Source: Janthinobacterium sp. TB1-E2 (GTDB lineage: Bacteria > Pseudomonadota > Gammaproteobacteria > Burkholderiales > Burkholderiaceae_D). Taken from it: a DNA stretch of 64,000 bases. The notes under the pieces are model-generated. The model saw only the letters and a program-made list of their open reading frames with translations, was not told where the DNA came from and did not search any database. Below are positions 8,343 through 16,694 of this stretch, piece after piece. How positions within the stretch are numbered: the stretch's first letter is position 1; the number at the start of each line of letters is the position of its first letter. The position numbers and the translations under genes are program-made. The stretch covers positions 4,030,001 through 4,094,000 of the forward strand of contig NZ_CP142523.1 in the NCBI RefSeq assembly GCF_036885605.1, written 5' to 3'.

Positions 8343-9600
8343 AGCGCAGGGCTTCCGCAGGTTTCACGCGGGCAGCCCACCAGCTTGGGTACAGGGTCGC
8401 CAAAAAGGCGAGGATCACGGCCAGCACGCCGATCTTGGTGACGTCGGGCCAGCGCAGGTCGGACGGCACGGTGCTGATGAAATAGATGTCCTTCGAGAGG
8501 AACTGCACGCCCAGCAGATGCTCGATGAAGGGCACGATGACGTCGATGTTCATGGCCACCAGCACGCCGCCGCCCACGCCCAGGATCGTGCCCAGGATGC
8601 CCACCAGCGCGCCCTGGATCATGAAGATCTTCATGATGGAACGGGGCGACGCGCCCAGGGTGCGCAGAATCGCGATATCGGCCTGCTTGTCCGTCACCGT
8701 CATCACCAGGGTCGAGACGAGGTTGAAGGCGGCCACCGCGATGATCAGGGTCAGGATGATGAACATCATGCGCTTTTCCGTCTGCACGGCGGCAAACCAG
8801 TTGGCGTTCAGCTTGGACCAGTCGCGCAGCCACAGGTCGCCCGGCATGGTTTTTTTCAGCTCCGCCGCCACTTGCGGCGCCTGGTTCATGTCGGCCAGGC
8901 GCAGACGCAGGCCCGACGGGCCGTCAAGGCGCAGCAAGCGCTGGCCGTCTTCGATATTGATGAAGGCCAGGCCCGCATCGAATTCATTGTGGCCCGCCTG
9001 GAAGATGCCGCTGACGGTAAAGCTGCGCATGCGCGGCAGCACGCCGGCCGGCGTGACCTGGCCCTGAGCCAGCATCAAGGTGACTTTTTCGCCAAGGTTG
9101 ACGCGCAAAGCGCGCGCCAGCTCGATGCCCAGCACGATATTGAAGGTGCCCGGCTGCAGCGCCTTGAAGCTGCCCATGCGCGTCTGGCCAGCCACGTCGG
9201 AAACGTTCGGTTCTTCCTCGGGCAGCACGCCGCGCACGATGGCGGGGCGCAGCGCATCGTCGCGCAGCAGCATGCCCTGCGTTTCCACGAACGGCGCGGC
9301 GCCCTTCACGGCCGGATTCTTGAACGCTTGCGCAGCTTCCGCGCGCCAGTCCGGCATGCTGCCGCTGTTGTCGAACACTTCCACGTGGGCCAGCACGGAC
9401 AGCATGCGGTCCGTCACTTCCTTCTGGAAGCCGTTCATCACGGACAGCACGACGATCAGCGCCGCCACGCCCAGGCCGATGCCGGCCATGGAAATGAGCG
9501 AGATAAAGGAGATAAAACTGTTGCGGCCACTGCGCTTGCCAGCCCGCGTGTAGCGCAGGCCGACCAGCCATTCGAAGGGAAGATTTTTTAACATGCTCAT
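8335..9600 (-). CDS. lolE: LolC/LolE-family lipoprotein-releasing permease, copy 2
   Basis: This is a 421-residue FtsX-type permease with an N-terminal membrane helix, a large periplasmic domain (residues about 45-270), three C-terminal helices and the ending [12 protein letters not shown]. It acts with LolD to extract mature lipoproteins from the inner membrane. It is strongly similar along its whole length to the gene directly upstream, with [19 protein letters not shown] and [17 protein letters not shown] shared. The choice between the names lolC and lolE is arbitrary here. Confidence 0.88.
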   Translation of the reverse strand: MSMLKNLPFEWLVGLRYTRAGKRSGRNSFISFISLISMAGIGLGVAALIVVLSVMNGFQKEVTDRMLSVLAHVEVFDNSGSMPDWRAEAAQAFKNPAVKGAAPFVETQGMLLRDDALRPAIVRGVLPEEEPNVSDVAGQTRMGSFKALQPGTFNIVLGIELARALRVNLGEKVTLMLAQGQVTPAGVLPRMRSFTVSGIFQAGHNEFDAGLAFINIEDGQRLLRLDGPSGLRLRLADMNQAPQVAAELKKTMPGDLWLRDWSKLNANWFAAVQTEKRMMFIILTLIIAVAAFNLVSTLVMTVTDKQADIAILRTLGASPRSIMKIFMIQGALVGILGTILGVGGGVLVAMNIDVIVPFIEHLLGVQFLSKDIYFISTVPSDLRWPDVTKIGVLAVILAFLATLYPSWWAARVKPAEALRYE

Positions 9601-9617
9601 TGATTCGTTAATTCTCA

Positions 9618-9644
9618 GGGGTCTGACCCGCCGGGTCTGACCCC
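9618..9644. repeat. Tandem GGGTCTGACCC palindrome repeat
   Basis: Two copies of the 11-base palindrome GGGTCTGACCC, at 9619-9629 and 9633-9643, sit in the 65-base spacer between the two lolC/E paralogues. From memory, related GGGTCAGACCC units are scattered through Oxalobacteraceae genomes. The repeat could form a hairpin that separates the two reading units. Confidence 0.6.
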
Positions 9645-9665
9645 GGCAGTTTGTTGATCAGCCAA

Positions 9666-10943
9666 TTACTCATACCGCAGCGCCTCGGCCGGCTTGACAC
9701 GCGCGGCGCGCCAGCTCGGGTAGATGGTCGCCACCAGCGCCAGGCCAAAGGCGATCAGGCCGATCTGCGCCACGTCCAGCCAGTGCACGTCCGACGGCAC
9801 GGCGCTGATCTGGTAGATTTCCTTCGAGATGAAGTGCAGGCCGAAGATGCCTTCGATGAAAGGCACGATGACGCCCACGTTCAGCGCCAGCACGACGCCG
9901 CCGATCACGCCCAGGGCACTGCCCAGCAAGCCGACCAGCGCGCCCTGGATCATGAAAATCTTCATGATGGAGAATGGCGAGGCGCCCAGGGTGCGCAAAA
10001 TCGCGATATCGGCCTGCTTGTCAGTGACCGACATCACCAGGGTCGAGACGAGGTTGAACGCGGCCACGGCGATGATCATGCTGAGGATGATGAACATCAT
10101 GTTCTTCTGGCTTTGCACCAGCGCATACCAGCTGGCACTGGCGCGCGACCAGTCGCGCATCCACAGCTGGCCGGGCATCGACGCTTTGAGTTCACGCGCC
10201 ACCTGCGGCGCCTTGTTCATGTCATGCAGGCGCAAACGCAGGCCGGACGGGCCGTCGAGCTGCAGCAGCTGCTCCGCATCCTGCATGTTGACGAAGGCCA
10301 GGCTGCCATCGAGTTCATTGTGGCCCGCCTCGAAGATGCCGGCGACCTTGAGCGCGCGCATGCGCGGCATGACGATGCCATTGGCCGGATCGCCCGCCCT
10401 CGGCTCGCGTTCCAGCATCAGGGTGACGTTCTGCCCCACTTTCACATCGAGCGCCTTGGCCAGGTCGATGCCCAGCACGATGTTGTACGAACCTGGCGTC
10501 AGATCGTTGAAACTGCCCTGCTTCATCTGGCTCGCCACGCTCGAGACGGTGGCTTCCTGCTGCGGCAGCACCCCGCGCACGACGGACGGGCGCATGGTTT
10601 CGTCGTTGAGCAGCATGCCCTGGGTTTCCACGAACGGCGACACGGCCTTGACTTGCGGGTTGGCGTAGGCGGCGCGCTCCTGCGCCTGCCAGTTCGGCAT
10701 GGAGCCGCTGGTATCGAACACCTCGACGTGGGCCAGCACCGACATCAGGCGGTCCGTGACCTCCTTCTGGAACCCGTTCATGACGGACAGCACGACGATC
10801 AGGGCGGCCACGCCCAGGCCGATGCCGGCCACGGAAATGAGGGAGATGAAGGAAATGAAGCTGTTGCGGCCACTGCGTTTCCCGGCGCGCGTATAGCGCA
10901 CGCCGACCTGCCACTCGAAGGGAAATTGTTTGATGATGCTCAT
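9666..10943 (-). CDS. lolC: LolC/LolE-family lipoprotein-releasing permease, copy 1
   Basis: The product is 425 residues from ATG 10943 (MSIIKQFPFEW); a longer frame from 11003 adds an unrelated leader and is rejected. It has the same architecture as the downstream copy: [19 protein letters not shown] before the first helix, a periplasmic domain, then three C-terminal helices and the ending [13 protein letters not shown]. With the second copy it should form the membrane heterodimer served by LolD. It is the first gene of the leftward lol unit. Confidence 0.88.
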   Translation of the reverse strand: MSIIKQFPFEWQVGVRYTRAGKRSGRNSFISFISLISVAGIGLGVAALIVVLSVMNGFQKEVTDRLMSVLAHVEVFDTSGSMPNWQAQERAAYANPQVKAVSPFVETQGMLLNDETMRPSVVRGVLPQQEATVSSVASQMKQGSFNDLTPGSYNIVLGIDLAKALDVKVGQNVTLMLEREPRAGDPANGIVMPRMRALKVAGIFEAGHNELDGSLAFVNMQDAEQLLQLDGPSGLRLRLHDMNKAPQVARELKASMPGQLWMRDWSRASASWYALVQSQKNMMFIILSMIIAVAAFNLVSTLVMSVTDKQADIAILRTLGASPFSIMKIFMIQGALVGLLGSALGVIGGVVLALNVGVIVPFIEGIFGLHFISKEIYQISAVPSDVHWLDVAQIGLIAFGLALVATIYPSWRAARVKPAEALRYE

Positions 10944-11048
10944 GCGCTCCCGCGACAACGATGATATGCGAGCGCGCAGTGTGCCACATAATGGGCATTT
11001 CATGCATCAAGTCTGCGTGATCCATGTGTGAAACCGCGCACGCCGGCC

Positions 11049-12344
11049 CTATTTTGCCTCCTGCGCCAGGCCGAACGCGTCCAGCAGCCGCCCCGCCAGC
11101 GCGTACTGGCGCATCTGCGCCACGGTCAGACGGTGCAGCTGGTCGCTGCGCCGCTGCTGTATCGTGAAATAGCTGTCGCGCGTCTGGATGACCTGCTGCA
11201 GGTTGCGCCGGCCTGCCTCATATTGGATGGTCCCGCCGCGCACGACGAAGGCCATCTTTCTTTCCTGCTCGTCGAGCAGGGCCAGGGTGCGCTGCGCATT
11301 GGCGATGCGCGGCAGCATGCTGGCCAGGTCGGCGCGCGTGCCCTGCTCGGCGCGCGCCACGTCCGCCTCGGCCGCCTGGGCGCGGCTGATGCTCTCGTCG
11401 CGCTGCGCCAGGCTGCCCCCGCCCAGCGGGAATTCCCAGGAGACGCCCACCGACCAGCCCCGCTGCTGGATGGTCGACGGCGGCGGCGTGGTCTTGTTAT
11501 TCAACAGGTGGCTGACATTCAGGTCCACTTTTGGCGCCAGGGTGGCCGCCACGCTGCGCACGCGCAGCTGGGCCGCCGCCGCCCGCTCGCGCGCGGCGCG
11601 CAATTGCGCGTGCTGCGTATCAGCATTCTCCAAAGCCTGCGCCGGCAGCGGCGCGAAGGCGAAATCGGCAAACTGCGCCACCGGCTCGAAGGCCAGCGCT
11701 TCGAGCTTGATGCGCGCCGCCTGCTGGTCCGTCAGCAAGCCGTCGTGCACCAGTTCCGCGTCCAGCTGCGAGCTTTGCGCCAGTTCGCGGTCCACTTCCG
11801 ACGCTTTGCCCAGCTCCGCCTGGCGCGTCACCTGCAGCACCAGTTGCGTCACGTCGCGCAGCCGTTCCTGCGACTGCTGCAGGCTGCGATCCAGGCGTTG
11901 CATGTCGAAATACGCTTCGGCCAGCTTTTCCGCGCTGTCCGCGCGTGCGCGCTCCACGTCGAAGGCGGCACCCGCCATCTCGCGCTCGGCCGCATCGAGT
12001 TCGGCGCGGTCGGCGCCGCCGTTGTAGACATTCCAGCGCACGCTCGCTTCCACCTGGTGCGTGCGGCGTTCCACGTCCAGGGTGCCGTCGAGGTCGTTGC
12101 TGCGCCCCCGCGTGGCCTGCAGCGCCGCCGTCGGGAACAAACGCGAGCGGGCCTGCTTGTAGCGCGCTTCGGCGGTGGCCAGCGCCGCCTGCGCCGCGAT
12201 CACCTGCGGATCGCGCGGCACGGCGCGGGCCAGCAAGGCCGGCAAGCCGCGCACGGACTGCGCCTGGAAAGCGGCCGGTGGCGCTGGTTGGGCGGCCGCG
12301 TTTGCGCAGGCGAATGCCATGAAAAGTAAAAAAGCACGCATCAC
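11049..12344 (-). CDS. TolC-family outer-membrane channel of a type I secretion system
   Basis: The 431-residue product has a signal peptide (residues 1-18, MMRAFLLFMAFACANAAAQ) and two related helical halves rich in Ala, Gln and Arg, as in outer-membrane efflux proteins. WNVYNGGADRAELDAAE is the usual barrel/helix junction motif. It should form the trimeric outer-membrane duct for the exporter encoded upstream. Its ATG overlaps the adaptor gene stop by 4 bases. It is the last gene of the secretion locus. Confidence 0.85.
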   Translation of the reverse strand: MMRAFLLFMAFACANAAAQPAPPAAFQAQSVRGLPALLARAVPRDPQVIAAQAALATAEARYKQARSRLFPTAALQATRGRSNDLDGTLDVERRTHQVEASVRWNVYNGGADRAELDAAEREMAGAAFDVERARADSAEKLAEAYFDMQRLDRSLQQSQERLRDVTQLVLQVTRQAELGKASEVDRELAQSSQLDAELVHDGLLTDQQAARIKLEALAFEPVAQFADFAFAPLPAQALENADTQHAQLRAARERAAAAQLRVRSVAATLAPKVDLNVSHLLNNKTTPPPSTIQQRGWSVGVSWEFPLGGGSLAQRDESISRAQAAEADVARAEQGTRADLASMLPRIANAQRTLALLDEQERKMAFVVRGGTIQYEAGRRNLQQVIQTRDSYFTIQQRRSDQLHRLTVAQMRQYALAGRLLDAFGLAQEAK

Positions 12345-13654
12345 CGCTCCTGCAGGGAAGACTGCAAGCCGCGCAGCACGGGCTTGAACACATATTGCAG
12401 CACCGAGCGGCGCCCCGTCAGGATGCCCACGTCGACGGGCATGCCGGGCGTAATCGGCAGCACCTTGCCGTGCGCCGTCAACTGGCTGCGGTCGGTACTC
12501 AGCTGCACCTCGAAATACGGCTCGTTGCGTTCATCGGGAATCGCATCGGCGCCCACGCGCACCACCTGCGCCTGCATGCGTCCATACGTGGTGGCGTCAT
12601 ACGCCAGCACATTGGCCGATGCACGCTGCCCCACGTGGATAAAACCGATGTCCGACGGCTTGACGCGCACGGAGATCAGCATTTCCGAATCGGCGGGCAC
12701 GATTTCCAGGATAGGTTTGGCCGGCTGTGCCACGCCGCCGACGGTCGCCACCAGCACGCGGTTGACGACGCCGTCGACGGGCGCCGTCACGTCGCGTCGG
12801 CTCACCTGGTCTTGCTGCCCCTTGACGGTGCTGGCCAGGGCGCCGGCCTTGGTTTCGTATTCGCTGCGCTGGGCGCCCCACTGGCCGCGCATGCGCGCTT
12901 CCACTTCGCCGGCCTGCGCCTGCGCCTCGGCCAGGGTGGCCGCCAGGCGTGGCACGGACGCGCGCAGGCCGTCGAGTTCCGTGCGCTGCTGCTGCACGCG
13001 CTGCTGCGCGTTCAGATAATCGCCGCGCGAACCGGCGCCCTCCTTGAACAGGCGCTCTTCGATCGACAGGCTTTCCAGCGCAATCTTGAGGCCCGTGTCG
13101 AGTTGCGCGATGCGGCCGTGCGCCTCGGCCAGCTCGCCGCGCCGGCGCGTCACGCCTTCGCGCGCGGCCGCCGTGGCCGATGCGAACTCGCGCTGGCCAT
13201 CGCGCCACAACTGCGTTTCCTTGGCGATCAGCTCGGGCGCTTCCTGCTGCCATTCCGGCGCAAACCGGGGCGTGCCGCCGGACAGCAACGCGTCGAGGCG
13301 CGCCCTGCCCGCCAGCGCGGCCAGGCGGTTTTGCACGCTGGCGCCCAGATTGGCCTCGTACTGGGCCGTGTCCAGGCGCAGCAACAAGTCGCCGCGGCGC
13401 ACGCGCTGGCCCGGTTTCACGAGCATTTCACGCACGATGCCCCCTTCCAGGCTTTGCACTTCCTGCAAATGCGATGGCGGCGTAATGGCGCCACGGCCAT
13501 TCACGGACACGTCGAGCTGGGCGAAGGTGGCCCAGGCCAGGATCAACACCAGCAGCACGGCGATCAGGGCCAGCATGCAAAGAACAATGCGCTGCGGTTC
13601 GCGTTCCGGGTCCGGGTGGGCCGCCGGCAAAGGACGGGCGTTCAGGGCGCTCAT
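12341..13654 (-). CDS. HlyD-family membrane fusion protein of a type I secretion system
   Basis: The 437-residue product has a short cytoplasmic N-terminus, one membrane helix (about residues 24-46), a lipoyl-like half (GAITPPSHLQEVQSLEGGIVREMLVKPGQRV), a long coiled coil, a second lipoyl half with VTAPVDGVVNRVLV, and the C-terminal beta domain ending GRRSVLQYVFKP. This matches HlyD/LapC adaptors that bridge the ABC exporter and TolC. It overlaps both neighbours by 4 bases, indicating a tightly coupled exporter operon. Confidence 0.9.
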   Translation of the reverse strand: MSALNARPLPAAHPDPEREPQRIVLCMLALIAVLLVLILAWATFAQLDVSVNGRGAITPPSHLQEVQSLEGGIVREMLVKPGQRVRRGDLLLRLDTAQYEANLGASVQNRLAALAGRARLDALLSGGTPRFAPEWQQEAPELIAKETQLWRDGQREFASATAAAREGVTRRRGELAEAHGRIAQLDTGLKIALESLSIEERLFKEGAGSRGDYLNAQQRVQQQRTELDGLRASVPRLAATLAEAQAQAGEVEARMRGQWGAQRSEYETKAGALASTVKGQQDQVSRRDVTAPVDGVVNRVLVATVGGVAQPAKPILEIVPADSEMLISVRVKPSDIGFIHVGQRASANVLAYDATTYGRMQAQVVRVGADAIPDERNEPYFEVQLSTDRSQLTAHGKVLPITPGMPVDVGILTGRRSVLQYVFKPVLRGLQSSLQER

Positions 13655-15804
13655 GCCGCCACTCCCTGTTCCGCCGCAGGCCTGGCCGCCTGGCTGTTCA
13701 ACACGCGCATGACCTCATCGCGCGGGCCGTCGGCCACGATGCGCCCCTTGTCGAAGACGATCAGACGGTCCACCAGCGCCAGCATGGCCATGCGGTGGGT
13801 GACCAGCACGATGGTCGTGTCTTTCAATGACCGCAGGCGACCGATCAGGCGCTGCTCGGTCGCCGGGTCGAACATGCTGCTCGGCTCATCGAGCAGCAGC
13901 ATGGTCGGTTTCGCGAGCAAGGCGCGAGCCATGGCCACAGCTTGCCGCTGGCCGCCGGACAGGCGTTCGCCCCGCTCGCCCACTTCCGTCGCCACGCCGT
14001 TGGGCAGCTGGGTGATGATGTCGTCGAGGCAGGCCAGGCGGATGGCGTCGAGCAGACTGGCGTCGTCGGGCTGGCTGCGTCCCAGTTCGATGTTTTCGCG
14101 CAGGGTGCCGTGGAACAGGGTCACGTCCTGCGGTACGTAGCCGATCTGGCGGCGCAGGCTCAAAGGTTCGAGCTGGGTGCTGGCCAGGTCGTCGAACAGC
14201 ACGCTGCCGCTTTGCGGGCCGTACTGGTTCAGCAGCAAGCGCAGCAAGGTGCTCTTGCCGGAACCGAGCTTGCCGATCACGCCGACCCGTTCGCCGGGGC
14301 GGATGTGCAGGTTGAGTTTATCGAGCAGCGGCGGCGAATTCGGGTAGGCAAAGCCCACGTCGCGAAACTCGATGCGCCCGGACAGGGGCGGCGCCTGCAG
14401 GCTGGCCGCGTCGTCATCGGTCGGCGCTTCCATGATTTTATTCAGAGCGTGGTAGGACAATTTGGTCTGCTCCCAGCGCATGATCAGGCCCGCGATCTGG
14501 CTCACGGGCGCCAGCGCGCGGCCTGTCAGCATGCTCACGGCGATGATCTGGCCCAGGGTCAGCAGGTGTTCGCCCATCAGCAAGGCGCCCGTGGCCACCA
14601 CGGCCACGCCGGACAGGGCCAGCACGGCCGTGTTGATGTAATTGACGCGGCTGACGATTTCGCGCGTCTCGACGCTGTTGGCGGCGATGGCCACCGTCAG
14701 GCTCTCCCATTTGCGCCGGCTCCACGCTTCGGCGCCCAGCGCCTTGATGGTGTCGAGGCCATTCATGGTTTCAAACAGGTGCGCCGTGCGCTGCGCGCTT
14801 TCCTGCATCGAGGCGGCCACGTGGCGCGCCAGGGCCGCGCGCGAAGCAAAGGCCACCAGCAGCAAAATCGGGATGACGGCCAGGGGCACGAGCACGAGCC
14901 AGCCGCCCACCAGGGCGATCACCAGCAGGAACAGCAGCAGGAACGGCAAGTCGCCCAGGGTCGTCAGGGTGGTCGAGGCAAAGAATTCGCGCACGGATTC
15001 GAAATCGCGCACGGTATTGGCCAGGGTGCCGCCGGAAGCGGGCCGGCTGGCCGCGCGCAGGCGCAAACACTGGGCAAAGATGTTCGACGACAACGCCACG
15101 TCCATGCGGCGCGACGCCGTTTCCACCAGTTCGCCGCGCAGCAGGCGCAGGGCCAGCTCGAAGCCCGTCAGCACCACGACGGCGATCGTCAGCACCCACA
15201 GGCTGGACGTGGCATTGTTCGGGATCACGCGGTCATACACGGCCATCGCATAGAACGGCACCAGCGCGCCGATGATATTGAGCACCAGGGTGCCCAGCAA
15301 GGCCCAGCGGAAGACCCAGCGGCTGCGGTTGAAGACATCCCAGAACCAGCGCCCCGCCACCGGCATGCTGTAGAGCAGGCTGCGCTGGTCGAAAAACAGT
15401 ACGGGCCGCACGGCCACCCAGCGTCCGTCGGGCACTTCCCGCGCCAGCGCGGCCGCGTCCAGCCAGGCGCTGCCTTCGATGCCGGGCACGTGGCATTCGT
15501 ATTTGCCGTCAGCAATAGTCAACACCACCAGCGCCTGCCCTTCCCCATTGAGCAGCAAGGCCGGCATTTCCGTCGGGCGACGCGGCGTGCCTGCTGGCAA
15601 CGCGGTGCCGGCCAGGGTGGCTTGCGCCAGCGCCTGGTCGAGGAAATCGGCGGCGGCCGGGCTGGTCTGGGCCGCCACGCTGGCGCGCAGGCGCTCGGCC
15701 TGCACGGCCACGCCGAAAAAGCGCGCGAGGAAGACGATGGCATCGGCGATGGCATCGGTGGACGCGCCGGCGGAAGCGGTGGAAGTATCGGGGGGTGGGG
15801 TCAT
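13651..15804 (-). CDS. Type I secretion ABC exporter with degenerate C39 domain
   Basis: The 717-residue protein has a C39-peptidase-like N-terminal domain (about 1-150), six membrane helices (about 160-450) and an ATPase domain with Walker A GKLGSGKST near 511, signature LSGGQRQAVAMARAL and Walker B MLLLDEPSSMFD. No catalytic cysteine lies at the expected start of the C39-like domain, so it should bind substrate without cutting it, as in LapB/RtxB-type exporters. The likely cargo is the SdrD_B protein encoded at the head of the locus. Confidence 0.9.
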   Translation of the reverse strand: MTPPPDTSTASAGASTDAIADAIVFLARFFGVAVQAERLRASVAAQTSPAAADFLDQALAQATLAGTALPAGTPRRPTEMPALLLNGEGQALVVLTIADGKYECHVPGIEGSAWLDAAALAREVPDGRWVAVRPVLFFDQRSLLYSMPVAGRWFWDVFNRSRWVFRWALLGTLVLNIIGALVPFYAMAVYDRVIPNNATSSLWVLTIAVVVLTGFELALRLLRGELVETASRRMDVALSSNIFAQCLRLRAASRPASGGTLANTVRDFESVREFFASTTLTTLGDLPFLLLFLLVIALVGGWLVLVPLAVIPILLLVAFASRAALARHVAASMQESAQRTAHLFETMNGLDTIKALGAEAWSRRKWESLTVAIAANSVETREIVSRVNYINTAVLALSGVAVVATGALLMGEHLLTLGQIIAVSMLTGRALAPVSQIAGLIMRWEQTKLSYHALNKIMEAPTDDDAASLQAPPLSGRIEFRDVGFAYPNSPPLLDKLNLHIRPGERVGVIGKLGSGKSTLLRLLLNQYGPQSGSVLFDDLASTQLEPLSLRRQIGYVPQDVTLFHGTLRENIELGRSQPDDASLLDAIRLACLDDIITQLPNGVATEVGERGERLSGGQRQAVAMARALLAKPTMLLLDEPSSMFDPATEQRLIGRLRSLKDTTIVLVTHRMAMLALVDRLIVFDKGRIVADGPRDEVMRVLNSQAARPAAEQGVAA

Positions 15805-15907
15805 AATGGATTCACAATAAAACGCTGCGGCGCACCGGTCGGGCGCGCCGCAGCGGGAACGCTATCGCTTGCGCGATGAGCGATAAGCAATAATTAATGA
15901 GCAATAA

Positions 15908-16579
15908 TTAAATCAGCGCGGAAGCGCCCTTGCGGCGGCGCGCCATGAAGCCCAGCAGGCCCAGGCCCGCGACCAGCATGGCCCAAGTCTGCGCTTCCGG
16001 CACCGGCGACACAGCCAGCAAGGTTTGCGAAGCCGGGTTGACGCTGCTCAAGCTCGTGTAGTTGTACAGGTTCTGGATGGCGCCATTGCCCGTGGCCACG
16101 CCCAGCATGGTGTTGGCCTGGCTGACGACGGCATTGCTCAGGCTTTTGAAGCGCAGGTCGCCCGTCAGCAGGTTCGTGTTGTCGTTATTCAATTCCCACA
16201 GGGCCAACTGGAAGGCGGCGGCGCTGTTGGCGCTGGTCGACACACTGGCGACGGACGAGGCGTAATAGCCTTCATACAAGCGCTTGACGGAATCGCTGGC
16301 GGCGAAGGCGCCGCTGCTGTAGCTGTTCGAATTGTTGCTCAGTGCGACATGGGGATCGAGGCAAAACGCCAGGAAGGTGTTGCTGTCGTATTTGACTTCC
16401 CACAAGGTTGGCGAGATGGCGCTGCCCGAGCCGAAGGCGCCGCCGGTAGCCGTAAACAGGCTGACGCTGTGCGAATCGACGACTTGCAGGTTGGAGGCGG
16501 CCAGGGCGCTGCCGCTGGCCAGGGCGAACGTGGCGGCGGCGATGGCGCCGCGGACGAACAGGTGCATGGATTGTTTCAT
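15908..16579 (-). CDS. PEP-CTERM surface protein with thioester-domain-like Cys and Gln motifs
   Basis: The 223-residue protein starts at ATG 16579 (MKQSMHLFVR), following a GGGAAACC ribosome-binding site; the long upstream extension to 16828 is rejected. It has a Sec signal peptide (residues 1-28). A C-terminal PEP-CTERM tail, VPEAQTWAMLVAGLGLLG followed by Arg-Arg-Arg, indicates exosortase-dependent surface sorting. Between them, FCLDP at about residue 73 and FQLALWE with Gln at about 124 resemble the Cys and Gln motifs of thioester domains, which in Gram-positive adhesins form an internal Cys-Gln bond that attaches covalently to targets. The thioester reading is inference. The gene sits between the type I adhesin and its exporter. 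Confidence 0.75.
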   Translation of the reverse strand: MKQSMHLFVRGAIAAATFALASGSALAASNLQVVDSHSVSLFTATGGAFGSGSAISPTLWEVKYDSNTFLAFCLDPHVALSNNSNSYSSGAFAASDSVKRLYEGYYASSVASVSTSANSAAAFQLALWELNNDNTNLLTGDLRFKSLSNAVVSQANTMLGVATGNGAIQNLYNYTSLSSVNPASQTLLAVSPVPEAQTWAMLVAGLGLLGFMARRRKGASALI

Positions 16580-16694
16580 ATTGGTTTCCCTATTTCTATT
16601 ATCAAGTGTGGAAAAAGCGTGGAAAGCGCCGGCGCCCCGTGACGGGTGCGCCGGTGCGGCATTGCCGGGCAGGATTACGGGCCGGCAAGGGACA

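Noticed and set aside
6924-9591. Plus-strand frames opposite tatD and the lol genes
   Set aside because: They are shadows of conserved genes with no family features of their own.
8335-10943. lolC duplication as an assembly artefact
   Set aside because: The copies differ throughout at the protein level and in length, so they are genuine paralogues.
13651-15804. Bacteriocin export by a C39 peptidase-containing ABC transporter
   Set aside because: The C39-like domain lacks a visible catalytic Cys, and no leader-peptide precursors are nearby; the adhesin is a better cargo.
12395-15879. Long plus-strand frames opposite the type I secretion genes
   Set aside because: These are GC-driven antisense shadows. 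The minus strand encodes clear HlyD and ABC exporter domains.
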